In this document: in pieces, positions 1 through 5,921 of the stretch
How the letters are laid out: each line of letters begins with the position of its first letter
How positions within the stretch are numbered: the first letter of the stretch is position 1
Assembly (NCBI GenBank): GCA_023423605.1
Contig: JAFAFF010000155.1
Span: 1 to 6,546 of the forward strand
Reading direction: 5' to 3'
Origin: Pseudomonadota bacterium
GTDB lineage: Bacteria; Pseudomonadota; Gammaproteobacteria; Xanthomonadales; Xanthomonadaceae
DNA length: 6,546 nucleotides
Position numbers and translations under genes: made by a program
Notes under the pieces: model-generated
Told to the model about the DNA's origin: nothing
What the model saw: only the letters and a program-made list of their open reading frames with translations
The model's database searches: none

Positions 1-1871
<1,871 letters not shown>

Positions 1872-2077
1872 CGGACACGCCGCCGGTCGGAAAGAAGCAG
1901 CCAGCGACGCATTCCGTCACGTTTCGTGAGGCCAGGTGCCCGGTTTGATCCCGTATTCAGCCTGACTTGGGTTGAATGGGGTATCGGGCCGGGGGCCTGT
2001 CATCCGGGAGGGCCGTAATGGCCGACGCTGCAATCGAACATGCCTGCCACCGCTGCGTGGCATGGCGTGCTGCGCGC

Positions 2078-2082
2078 GGGAG
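2078..2082 (+). promoter_or_regulatory. Shine-Dalgarno GGGAG for the diguanylate cyclase
   Basis: GGGAG ends 6 bases before the ATG at 2089. The open frame extends upstream to an ATG at 1972 and another at 2062, but the extra residues (Arg/Cys-rich, no domain) look untranslated. This site is the reason for choosing 2089. Confidence 0.6.
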
Positions 2083-2088
2083 CCGGCG

Positions 2089-3822
2089 ATGACGGGTTCA
2101 TCGGGGTCGCTGGGCGGGCTGGAAGCGCAGCTGGAGCATGCGCGGGACCAGGTACGCCGCCTGCAGATGGTGATCGACGGCTGTGCCGCCGGCAGCTGGG
2201 AGTGGAATGTCCGCACCGGACAGATGCGGGTGAATGAACGCTGGGCCGCCATCGTCGGCTATACGCTGGACGAACTGCAGCCGGTGTCCGCCGATACCTT
2301 CGAACGGCTGGTGCATCCGGACGACCTGCCGCGCTCGGACCGCCTGCTGCAGGCGCATCTGCACGGGCACAGCGAGGCCTACGAATGCCTGCTGCGCATG
2401 CGCCACCGCCAGGGCCACTGGGTGTGGGTGCAGGACCGTGGGCGGGTCTACGAACGGGATGCACAGGGCCAGCCGGTGTGGATGGCCGGCGCGCATACCG
2501 ACGTGAGCGATCTGCAGCAGGCGCGCGCCGAGGCGCGCCTGGCCGAAGGCAAGTTCGCCGGTGCGTTCAACAGTGCGGCGCTGGGCATGGCGCTGGTATC
2601 GCTGGAAGGGCACTGGCTGGATGTCAACGACGCCCTGTGCCGGTTGCTGGGGTATACGCGTGGCGAGTTGATGCAGGTGGATTTCCGGCGCCTGACCCAT
2701 CCAGACGACGCCGAGGGCGATCTGGACCGGGTGCCGAGGCTGCTGCAGGGCCTGCATGCGCATTACCACCTGGAAAAGCGTTATCTGCGGCGTGATGGCA
2801 GCACCGTCTGGGCACGGCTGTCGGTATCGCTGGTTCGCGATGAACGCGACGAGCCGCTGTATTTCGTGGCGCATATCCAGGACGTGACCGCCGAGCGCAC
2901 CAGCGAACAGCGCGTGCTGGACGCCGAACAGCGCAGCCGGATCACCCTGGATGCGGTGACCGACCTGGTGCTCAGCGTGGACCTGCGTGGCCGTATCGAA
3001 CACGCCAACGCGGCGGCGATCCGTGCACTGGGCGGTGCCGATGGGCAGCCGCTGCAGGGCAGGGCGGTAAGCGAAGTACTGAAGCTGGCCACCGAATATG
3101 CGCCGCATTCGCTGCTGGATGCTGCGGTGCTGCTGGACCCGCACAGCAACGCCGTGGACCTGCACTCGGACCTGCTGCTGGTGCAGGGCGAGCAGCGCGT
3201 GCCGGTGGACCTGTCGCAGGCCTGGTTGCACGATGATGCCGGCCACCTGAGCGGTGCGGTATGGGTGATCCGCGATGTGACCCAGCTGCGTGCACGCCAG
3301 CGCGAGGCGCAGCAGCTGGCGGAACTGGACCCGCTGACCAACCTGGTGAACCGGCGCGGCTTCGAGGCGCACCTGCAGCAGGCGATCGCGCACCTGGAAC
3401 GCACCGGCCAGGCAGCGTCGCTGATGTTCATCGACCTGGACCAGTTCAAGCCGGTCAACGATACCTGGGGACACCTGGCCGGTGATGCCGTGCTGTGGGC
3501 GGTGGCCAACGTGCTGCGCCAGGGCGTGCGTGATTCGGATGTGGTGGCGCGGCTGGGCGGCGACGAGTTCGCGGTGATCCTGGTGGGCTGTTCGCTGAAG
3601 CGCGCGCGCCGGATCGGCGACGACCTGCTGCACGCGATTGCCGGGCTGGGCATTCCGTGGGAGCAGCAACGCATCGGCGTTGGCGTGAGCATCGGCATCG
3701 CGGCCATGCGCCCGGGCATGCAGGTGGCCGACGCGGTGGCCGCCGCCGATGCCCAGTGCTACCTGGCCAAGGCCGCCGGCCGTAACAACGTGCAATCGGA
3801 AAAGGGGGACGGAGGGGGTTGA
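2089..3822 (+). CDS. PAS-PAS-PAS-GGDEF diguanylate cyclase
   Basis: Predicted to make cyclic di-GMP from two GTP in response to a signal sensed by its PAS domains. It is 577 residues from the chosen ATG (GGGAG Shine-Dalgarno, 6-base spacer). Order: a short coiled lead (about 8-25); PAS 1 (about 26-142, HPDD at 76-79); PAS 2 (about 155-268, HPDD at 204-207); a more divergent PAS 3 (about 284-398); GGDEF domain (about 408-570). Catalytic motifs look intact: DPLTNLVNRRGF near 414, metal/substrate motif DLDQFKPVND (449-458) and RLGGDEF with GGDEF at 490-494. RDSD at 481-484 lies exactly five residues before GGDEF, the normal place of the RxxD inhibitory site, so product feedback is expected. There is no EAL or HD-GYP domain, no signal peptide and no membrane segment, so it should be cytoplasmic. 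The first two PAS domains resemble PAS_3-type folds; ligand or cofactor cannot be told from sequence. It lies 217 bases after tex with no clear promoter seen between. Confidence 0.93.
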   Translation: MTGSSGSLGGLEAQLEHARDQVRRLQMVIDGCAAGSWEWNVRTGQMRVNERWAAIVGYTLDELQPVSADTFERLVHPDDLPRSDRLLQAHLHGHSEAYECLLRMRHRQGHWVWVQDRGRVYERDAQGQPVWMAGAHTDVSDLQQARAEARLAEGKFAGAFNSAALGMALVSLEGHWLDVNDALCRLLGYTRGELMQVDFRRLTHPDDAEGDLDRVPRLLQGLHAHYHLEKRYLRRDGSTVWARLSVSLVRDERDEPLYFVAHIQDVTAERTSEQRVLDAEQRSRITLDAVTDLVLSVDLRGRIEHANAAAIRALGGADGQPLQGRAVSEVLKLATEYAPHSLLDAAVLLDPHSNAVDLHSDLLLVQGEQRVPVDLSQAWLHDDAGHLSGAVWVIRDVTQLRARQREAQQLAELDPLTNLVNRRGFEAHLQQAIAHLERTGQAASLMFIDLDQFKPVNDTWGHLAGDAVLWAVANVLRQGVRDSDVVARLGGDEFAVILVGCSLKRARRIGDDLLHAIAGLGIPWEQQRIGVGVSIGIAAMRPGMQVADAVAAADAQCYLAKAAGRNNVQSEKGDGGG

Positions 3823-3903
3823 TTTTTCGTTGGCCCGTGGCGTGTGCGGCGTCTCAGCTGCTGAGAGCGGCAAGGGCGACAATCGCTGCGGATCGAAACT
3901 GAC

Positions 3904-3909
3904 GGAGAG
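3904..3909 (+). promoter_or_regulatory. Shine-Dalgarno GGAGAG for the small membrane protein
   Basis: GGAG (3904-3907) is followed by 6 bases and ATG 3914. The same frame is open back to 3749, inside the end of the cyclase gene, but that extension has no domain and overlaps a gene already well supported. The site therefore favours the 90-residue form. Confidence 0.6.
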
Positions 3910-3913
3910 CGCC

Positions 3914-4186
3914 ATGACAGGTTGGAACGGGATGCTTCAGGACACGGTGGCATCGGCTGCGGGCGGTTGGAACAGGCAGGTGCTGCGTGCCTATGTGCCG
4001 GCGGCACTGTGCTGGTTCGCCGCGACCCTGGCACTGATATGGCGTGAGCGCGTGCAGGTGGGCGTGGCGACCATTGAACTGGCAAGCGCACTGCAATGGA
4101 GCGTGATCGTGCTGCTGCTGGCTACGGTGGCCCATGGCGGCTGGGTCAGCTGGCGGCTGTGGCAGGCAAGGCACGCGTCTGCATGA
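3914..4186 (+). CDS. Small protein with two predicted membrane segments, function unknown
   Basis: A 90-residue protein I do not recognise. The start ATG has a good Shine-Dalgarno (GGAGAG). Seen in the sequence: a polar/amphipathic N-terminus rich in Gly and Trp (1-25), a hydrophobic segment about 27-43 (AYVPAALCWFAATLALIW), a short linker RERVQVGVATIELAS, a second hydrophobic segment about 59-80, and a short basic, Trp-containing tail (RLWQARHASA). It has no cleavable signal peptide pattern and no conserved catalytic motif. It is probably an inner-membrane protein with both ends on the same side; Arg residues flanking the segments suggest the cytoplasm. It lies 91 bases after the cyclase and 49 bases before tRNA-Leu. 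A two-segment small protein could be an accessory subunit, a toxin or simply lineage-specific; nothing here decides this. Coding status rests on the ribosome site, the high-GC codon pattern and the membrane pattern. Confidence 0.7.
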   Translation: MTGWNGMLQDTVASAAGGWNRQVLRAYVPAALCWFAATLALIWRERVQVGVATIELASALQWSVIVLLLATVAHGGWVSWRLWQARHASA

Positions 4187-4193
4187 ATCCCCC

Positions 4194-4222
4194 TGCACAG
4201 CGGCGCCGGTTTTGATTACACT
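4194..4222 (+). promoter_or_regulatory. Probable sigma70 promoter of tRNA-Leu
   Basis: A -35-like TGCACA (4194-4199, 4 of 6 consensus bases) and a -10-like TACACT (4217-4222, 4 of 6) are 17 bases apart. The GC-rich stretch ACGCGACC follows, a discriminator type common at stable-RNA promoters, and the tRNA begins 14 bases after the -10. Position relative to the tRNA supports it more than the match quality. Confidence 0.45.
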
Positions 4223-4235
4223 ACGCGACCACCCT

Positions 4236-4321
4236 GCCGGTGTGGCGGAATGGTATACGCAGCTGACTCAAAATCAGCCGGGGGAAACCCCATGAAGGTT
4301 CGAGTCCTTTCACCGGCACCA
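4236..4321 (+). tRNA. tRNA-Leu(CAA), reads UUG
   Basis: An 86-base class II tRNA. The acceptor stem is GCCGGTG (4236-4242) with CACCGGC (4311-4317), discriminator A at 4318, and CCA encoded at 4319-4321. The anticodon stem is GCTGA/TCAGC (4262-4266, 4274-4278) around loop CTCAAAA, placing anticodon CAA at 4269-4271. The long variable arm with a GGGG/CCCC stem (4281-4284, 4288-4291) and discriminator A are typical of leucine tRNAs. The T arm is GAAGG-TTCGAGT-CCTTT (4294-4310). It is transcribed alone: a promoter-like site lies just upstream and a terminator starts 12 bases after the CCA. Confidence 0.97.
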
Positions 4322-4332
4322 GTACATGCAGG

Positions 4333-4359
4333 AAGCCAGGCCCAGCGCCTGGCTTTTTT
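4333..4359 (+). terminator. Intrinsic terminator of tRNA-Leu
   Basis: Inverted repeat AAGCCAGGC (4333-4341) and GCCTGGCTT (4347-4355), a 9-base-pair stem with a 5-base loop, ending in a run of six T (4354-4359). It begins 12 bases after the tRNA CCA end, so tRNA-Leu is probably a single-gene transcript and the next gene needs its own promoter. Confidence 0.9.
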
Positions 4360-4485
4360 GTTGCCCGCGATCCGCGATCCACCGGTCGTGCAGCCGGCGT
4401 GCTTCGCGATGCGGTCCATGCCATGTGGCGCCGGTTCTCGACCGCTGAGACCGATTCACGGCAGGATGGTGTTCCATCGCACAAC

Positions 4486-4490
4486 AGGAG
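4486..4490 (+). promoter_or_regulatory. Shine-Dalgarno AGGAG setting the GTG start of the acetyltransferase
   Basis: AGGAG is separated by 6 bases (CTTTCC) from GTG at 4497. There is no in-frame ATG at the domain start, and this near-ideal site supports the GTG start. The 135 bases between the tRNA-Leu terminator and this site contain no promoter I can call with confidence. Confidence 0.75.
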
Positions 4491-4496
4491 CTTTCC

Positions 4497-4922
4497 GTGA
4501 ACATCGCAGACGCACCGCCCTCCGGCCGCTGGCTGGAAACCGTACCGGATATCGAGGCCTATCGCGCGCTGCGCGTGGCGGCGGGCCTGAGTGCCAAGAG
4601 CGCGGAGGCGGCCGCCCGCGGATTGCCGAATACGCTGCATGCGGTCTGCCGCCATGAAGGGCAGGAGCTGGTGGCGATGGGCCGCATCATCGGCGATGGC
4701 GGCTGCCACCTGCAGGTGGTGGACATCGCGGTGATGCCGCAGCGCCAGGGCCAGGGGCTGGGCAAGGAGATCATGCAGCGGTTGTGTGGCTGGCTGGAGC
4801 GGAACGCGCCGCCGAGCGCCTACGTGAGCCTGCTGGCCGATGGCCAGGCACATCGTCTGTACGCGCAGTATGGATTCCAGCTGACCGCACCGGCGTCGGT
4901 GGGCATGGCGCGGCGGTTCTAG
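4497..4922 (+). CDS. GNAT-family N-acetyltransferase
   Basis: A 141-residue stand-alone GNAT domain, predicted to move an acetyl group from acetyl-CoA to an unidentified amine (small molecule or protein). The start is GTG with AGGAG six bases upstream; the stop is TAG at 4920. Visible features: the strand-turn-strand with VAMGRIIGDGG (59-69), core strand VVDIAVMP (74-81), the acetyl-CoA pyrophosphate loop RQGQGLG (83-89, the Q/RxxGxG/A motif) followed by helix KEIMQRLCGWL, then a strand and LYAQYGF (121-127), the usual C-terminal motif with a Tyr (122 or 125) that may act as general acid. The length matches the family. The substrate cannot be read from sequence. It stands alone between the tRNA-Leu terminator and the oppositely oriented tRNA array, with which it converges. 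Confidence 0.92.
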   Translation: MNIADAPPSGRWLETVPDIEAYRALRVAAGLSAKSAEAAARGLPNTLHAVCRHEGQELVAMGRIIGDGGCHLQVVDIAVMPQRQGQGLGKEIMQRLCGWLERNAPPSAYVSLLADGQAHRLYAQYGFQLTAPASVGMARRF

Positions 4923-4945
4923 GGGGTTCGCTGCAGGCGATGCCT

Positions 4946-4964
4946 TGCCGGGCAACGCCCGGCA
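4946..4964. repeat. Short GC-rich inverted repeat, possibly REP-like
   Basis: TGCCGGGC (4946-4953) and GCCCGGCA (4957-4964) form a perfect 8-base-pair stem around AAC, 24 bases after the acetyltransferase stop. It has no T run on either side, so it is not a classical intrinsic terminator, though it could protect the acetyltransferase mRNA 3' end. Palindromes of this composition are often dispersed repeats (REP type) in Stenotrophomonas and Xanthomonas; that reading is inference, since only one copy lies here. Confidence 0.5.
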
Positions 4965-4971
4965 CGACGGC

Positions 4972-4998
4972 AAACAAAAACCCGGCCGAAGCCGGGTT
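4972..4998 (-). terminator. Intrinsic terminator of the four-tRNA unit
   Basis: Read on the - strand: AACCCGGC, loop TTCG, GCCGGGTT, then a T-rich tail (A4976-4980 on the + strand, then C and AAA). The 8-base-pair stem is closed by a UUCG tetraloop, which is very stable. It starts 12 bases after the CCA end of the last tRNA-Glu. On the + strand it has only a weak T tail, but the stem could also slow transcripts from the convergent acetyltransferase gene. Confidence 0.9.
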
Positions 4999-5010
4999 CT
5001 GTCTGAAAAT

Positions 5011-5086
5011 TGGCGTCCCCACGGGGATTCGAACCCCGGTCGCCACCGTGAAAGGGTGATGTCCTAGGCCTCTAGACGATGGGGAC
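5011..5086 (-). tRNA. tRNA-Glu(TTC), copy 1 (last gene of left unit)
   Basis: A 76-base tRNA on the - strand. The acceptor is GTCCCCA (5086-5080) with TGGGGAC (5021-5015), discriminator G at 5014, and CCA encoded (5013-5011). The anticodon loop is CTTTCAC with anticodon TTC at 5052-5050; the T loop is TTCGAAT. It is the fourth and last gene of the left unit and is followed directly by a UUCG-loop terminator. It is identical to the two other tRNA-Glu genes in the window. Confidence 0.98.
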
Positions 5087-5112
5087 GCACGAAAAACTCA
5101 AGTTGTACTGCG

Positions 5113-5138
5113 CTTCCCGGCGGCCTGTTGCCCGGAAG
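5113..5138 (-). other. Spacer hairpin between tRNA-Ala 1 and tRNA-Glu 1
   Basis: On the - strand CTTCCGGGC (5138-5130), loop AACAGGCC, GCCGGGAAG (5121-5113). Nine positions pair except one G-G mismatch. There is no T run and a tRNA follows, so it is likelier a processing structure than a terminator. Copies 2 and 3 keep the fold. Confidence 0.65.
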
Positions 5139-5214
5139 TGGTGGAGCCAAGCGGGATCGAACCGCTGACCTCCTGCATGCCATGCAGGCGCTCTCCCAGC
5201 TGAGCTATGGCCCC
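5139..5214 (-). tRNA. tRNA-Ala(GGC), copy 1 (third gene of left unit)
   Basis: A 76-base tRNA on the - strand. The acceptor is GGGGCCA (5214-5208) with TGGCTCC (5149-5143) and contains the G3-U70 wobble pair that identifies alanine tRNAs. Discriminator A is at 5142 and CCA is encoded (5141-5139). The anticodon loop is ATGGCAT with GGC at 5181-5179, and the stem is CCTGC/GCAGG. It reads GCC and GCU codons. A 22-base hairpin lies just before it and a 52-base spacer separates it from tRNA-Glu 1. Confidence 0.98.
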
Positions 5215-5226
5215 ATCGAAGGGTAG

Positions 5227-5248
5227 GTGACCTGCCTGGGCAGATCAC
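5227..5248 (-). other. Hairpin between tRNA-Glu 2 and tRNA-Ala 1
   Basis: On the - strand GTGATCTGCC (5248-5239), CA, GGCAGGTCAC (5236-5227): ten complementary positions, including one U-G wobble that would be a C-A mismatch on the + strand. The two innermost pairs cannot all close over two bases, so the real loop is about four to six. There is no T run follows; the strand bias of pairing fits a structure in the tRNA precursor. Confidence 0.6.
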
Positions 5249-5257
5249 TGGGATAAT

Positions 5258-5333
5258 TGGCGTCCCCACGGGGATTCGAACCCCGGTCGCCACCGTGAAA
5301 GGGTGATGTCCTAGGCCTCTAGACGATGGGGAC
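5258..5333 (-). tRNA. tRNA-Glu(TTC), copy 2 (second gene of left unit)
   Basis: Identical over 76 bases to copy 1. The acceptor is GTCCCCA (5333-5327) with TGGGGAC (5268-5262), CCA is encoded at 5260-5258, and anticodon TTC is at 5299-5297. No terminator follows; instead a 22-base hairpin without a T run, then tRNA-Ala 1, so transcription should continue through. Confidence 0.98.
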
Positions 5334-5359
5334 GCACGAAAAACTCAAGTTGTACTGCG

Positions 5360-5385
5360 CTTCCCGGCGGCCTGTTGCCGGAAAG
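5360..5385 (-). other. Spacer hairpin between tRNA-Ala 2 and tRNA-Glu 2
   Basis: On the - strand CTTTCCGGC (5385-5377), loop AACAGGCC, GCCGGGAAG (5368-5360). All nine positions pair, one as U-G. The two bases that differ from copy 1 are both in the 5' arm: one makes the U-G pair, the other repairs copy 1's G-G mismatch. Confidence 0.65.
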
Positions 5386-5461
5386 TGGTGGAGCCAAGCG
5401 GGATCGAACCGCTGACCTCCTGCATGCCATGCAGGCGCTCTCCCAGCTGAGCTATGGCCCC
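5386..5461 (-). tRNA. tRNA-Ala(GGC), copy 2 (first gene of left unit)
   Basis: Identical over 76 bases to the other tRNA-Ala genes. The acceptor is GGGGCCA (5461-5455) with TGGCTCC (5396-5390), including G3-U70. CCA is encoded at 5388-5386 and anticodon GGC is at 5428-5426. It is the promoter-proximal gene of the left unit: the -10 TATGAT lies 16 bases upstream. Confidence 0.98.
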
Positions 5462-5477
5462 GTGTTGCTAGCCGCCC

Positions 5478-5515
5478 ATCATACTGGCTGATTCACGTTT
5501 GTGGAAGCTTTTTCT
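5478..5515 (-). promoter_or_regulatory. Promoter of the four-tRNA unit, with GC-rich discriminator
   Basis: On the - strand: -10 TATGAT (5483-5478, 5 of 6 consensus), 16-base spacer, -35 TCCACA (5505-5500, 4 of 6), and an A-rich block AGAAAAAG (5515-5508) just upstream, resembling a proximal UP element. The -10 is followed by GGGCGGC, a GC-rich discriminator of the kind linked to stringent (ppGpp) control of stable-RNA promoters. The -35 overlaps an inverted repeat GGAAGC/GCTTCC (5503-5521), which could be chance. Confidence 0.65.
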
Positions 5516-5597
5516 GCTTCCTGTCGCGTCCATCATCCACCATCGAAGGTGAAGGTGATGCAGCGCGCCAGCCACATGACTGCCGAAGGCGGTGAAC

Positions 5598-5623
5598 AAA
5601 AAAGACCCGGTTTCGGCCGGGTC
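5598..5623 (-). terminator. Intrinsic terminator of the two-tRNA unit
   Basis: On the - strand GACCCGG (5623-5617), a six-base loop, CCGGGTC (5610-5604) and then six T (5603-5598). It lies 18 bases after the CCA end of tRNA-Glu 3. It separates this unit from the left unit, whose promoter begins about 80 bases further on. The rest of the gap 5462-5641 holds that promoter and nothing else I can support; the open frames across it read through tRNA genes and are not coding. Confidence 0.9.
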
Positions 5624-5641
5624 CTCGATTGTCCTGATGAG

Positions 5642-5717
5642 TGGCGTCCCCACGGGGATTCGAACCCCGGTCGCCACCGTGAAAGGGTGATGTCCTAGGC
5701 CTCTAGACGATGGGGAC
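5642..5717 (-). tRNA. tRNA-Glu(TTC), copy 3 (second gene of right unit)
   Basis: Identical over 76 bases to the other two tRNA-Glu genes. The acceptor is GTCCCCA (5717-5711) with TGGGGAC (5652-5646), CCA is encoded at 5644-5642, and anticodon TTC is at 5683-5681. It ends the right unit, with its own terminator 18 bases downstream. Confidence 0.98.
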
Positions 5718-5744
5718 GCAGATCTCATCAATTTCGTTCGCGAC

Positions 5745-5768
5745 CTTCCGACGGCCTAATGCCGGAAG
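5745..5768 (-). other. Spacer hairpin between tRNA-Ala 3 and tRNA-Glu 3
   Basis: On the - strand CTTCCGGC (5768-5761), loop ATTAGGCC, GTCGGAAG (5752-5745): eight pairs, one of them G-U. The surrounding spacer has diverged from copies 1 and 2, but the stem and the loop end AGGCC remain, which argues that the fold is selected. Confidence 0.65.
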
Positions 5769-5770
5769 TT

Positions 5771-5846
5771 TGGTGGAGCCAAGCGGGATCGAACCGCTGA
5801 CCTCCTGCATGCCATGCAGGCGCTCTCCCAGCTGAGCTATGGCCCC
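5771..5846 (-). tRNA. tRNA-Ala(GGC), copy 3 (first gene of right unit)
   Basis: Identical over 76 bases to the other two tRNA-Ala genes. The acceptor is GGGGCCA (5846-5840) with TGGCTCC (5781-5775) and G3-U70. CCA is encoded at 5773-5771 and anticodon GGC is at 5813-5811. It is the promoter-proximal gene of the right unit; a 53-base spacer with a conserved hairpin separates it from tRNA-Glu 3. Confidence 0.98.
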
Positions 5847-5864
5847 ACGTCGCTGAGGTGCGAA

Positions 5865-5893
5865 ATCATAGCGATGGGTACCGGGGTTGGCAA
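5865..5893 (-). promoter_or_regulatory. Promoter of the two-tRNA unit
   Basis: On the - strand: -35 TTGCCA (5893-5888, 5 of 6 consensus), 17-base spacer, -10 TATGAT (5870-5865, 5 of 6), then 18 bases to tRNA-Ala 3. The discriminator begins TTCGCAC, less GC-rich than that of the left unit. The -35 lies only 28 bases after the stop codon of the P-type ATPase, which reads in the same direction, so read-through may add to this promoter. Confidence 0.8.
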
Positions 5894-5921
5894 GGGTTTG
5901 TTACGGTTTTCTGCACGTCAT

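Larger units (their letters stand above)
5008..5214 (-). repeat. Tandem tRNA-Ala/tRNA-Glu duplication, copy 1
   Basis: This 207-base stretch matches 5255-5461 with two substitutions, both in the spacer between the tRNAs (within 5131-5138). Period is 247 bases. Identity ends abruptly at both edges, three bases beyond the tRNA-Glu CCA end and exactly at the tRNA-Ala 5' end. Confidence 0.95.
5255..5461 (-). repeat. Tandem tRNA-Ala/tRNA-Glu duplication, copy 2
   Basis: Partner of 5008-5214, 205 of 207 bases identical. The 40 bases between the copies (5215-5254) are unique. The near-identical spacer, unlike the diverged spacer of the third pair, marks this as the younger duplication or a recently converted one. 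Confidence 0.95.

Noticed and set aside
1917..1929. Small hairpin TCACG-TTT-CGTGA after tex as a terminator.
   Set aside because: Only five pairs, a three-base loop and no T run. Too weak to call; the tex transcript end stays unknown.
3852..3866. Palindrome TCTCAG-CTG-CTGAGA before the small membrane protein gene as an operator or terminator.
   Set aside because: Six pairs with no T run and no convincing promoter next to it. It is within chance expectation in GC-rich DNA.
4236..4496. tRNA-Leu as an integration site for a genomic island.
   Set aside because: No integrase gene and no repeat of the tRNA 3' end is present in the window. The following DNA is a terminator and an ordinary GNAT gene of similar composition.
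4771..5731. Open frames containing peptides such as MATGVRIPVGTP repeated several times, resembling a repeat-protein family.
   Set aside because: They are translations of the tRNA-Glu genes and flanks in chance frames. The repeated peptide is just the identical tRNA sequence read as codons.
5011..5846. Regularly spaced direct repeats that could suggest a CRISPR array.
   Set aside because: The repeats are 76 bases, fold as complete tRNAs with CCA ends, and the spacers are partly conserved. There are no cas genes.
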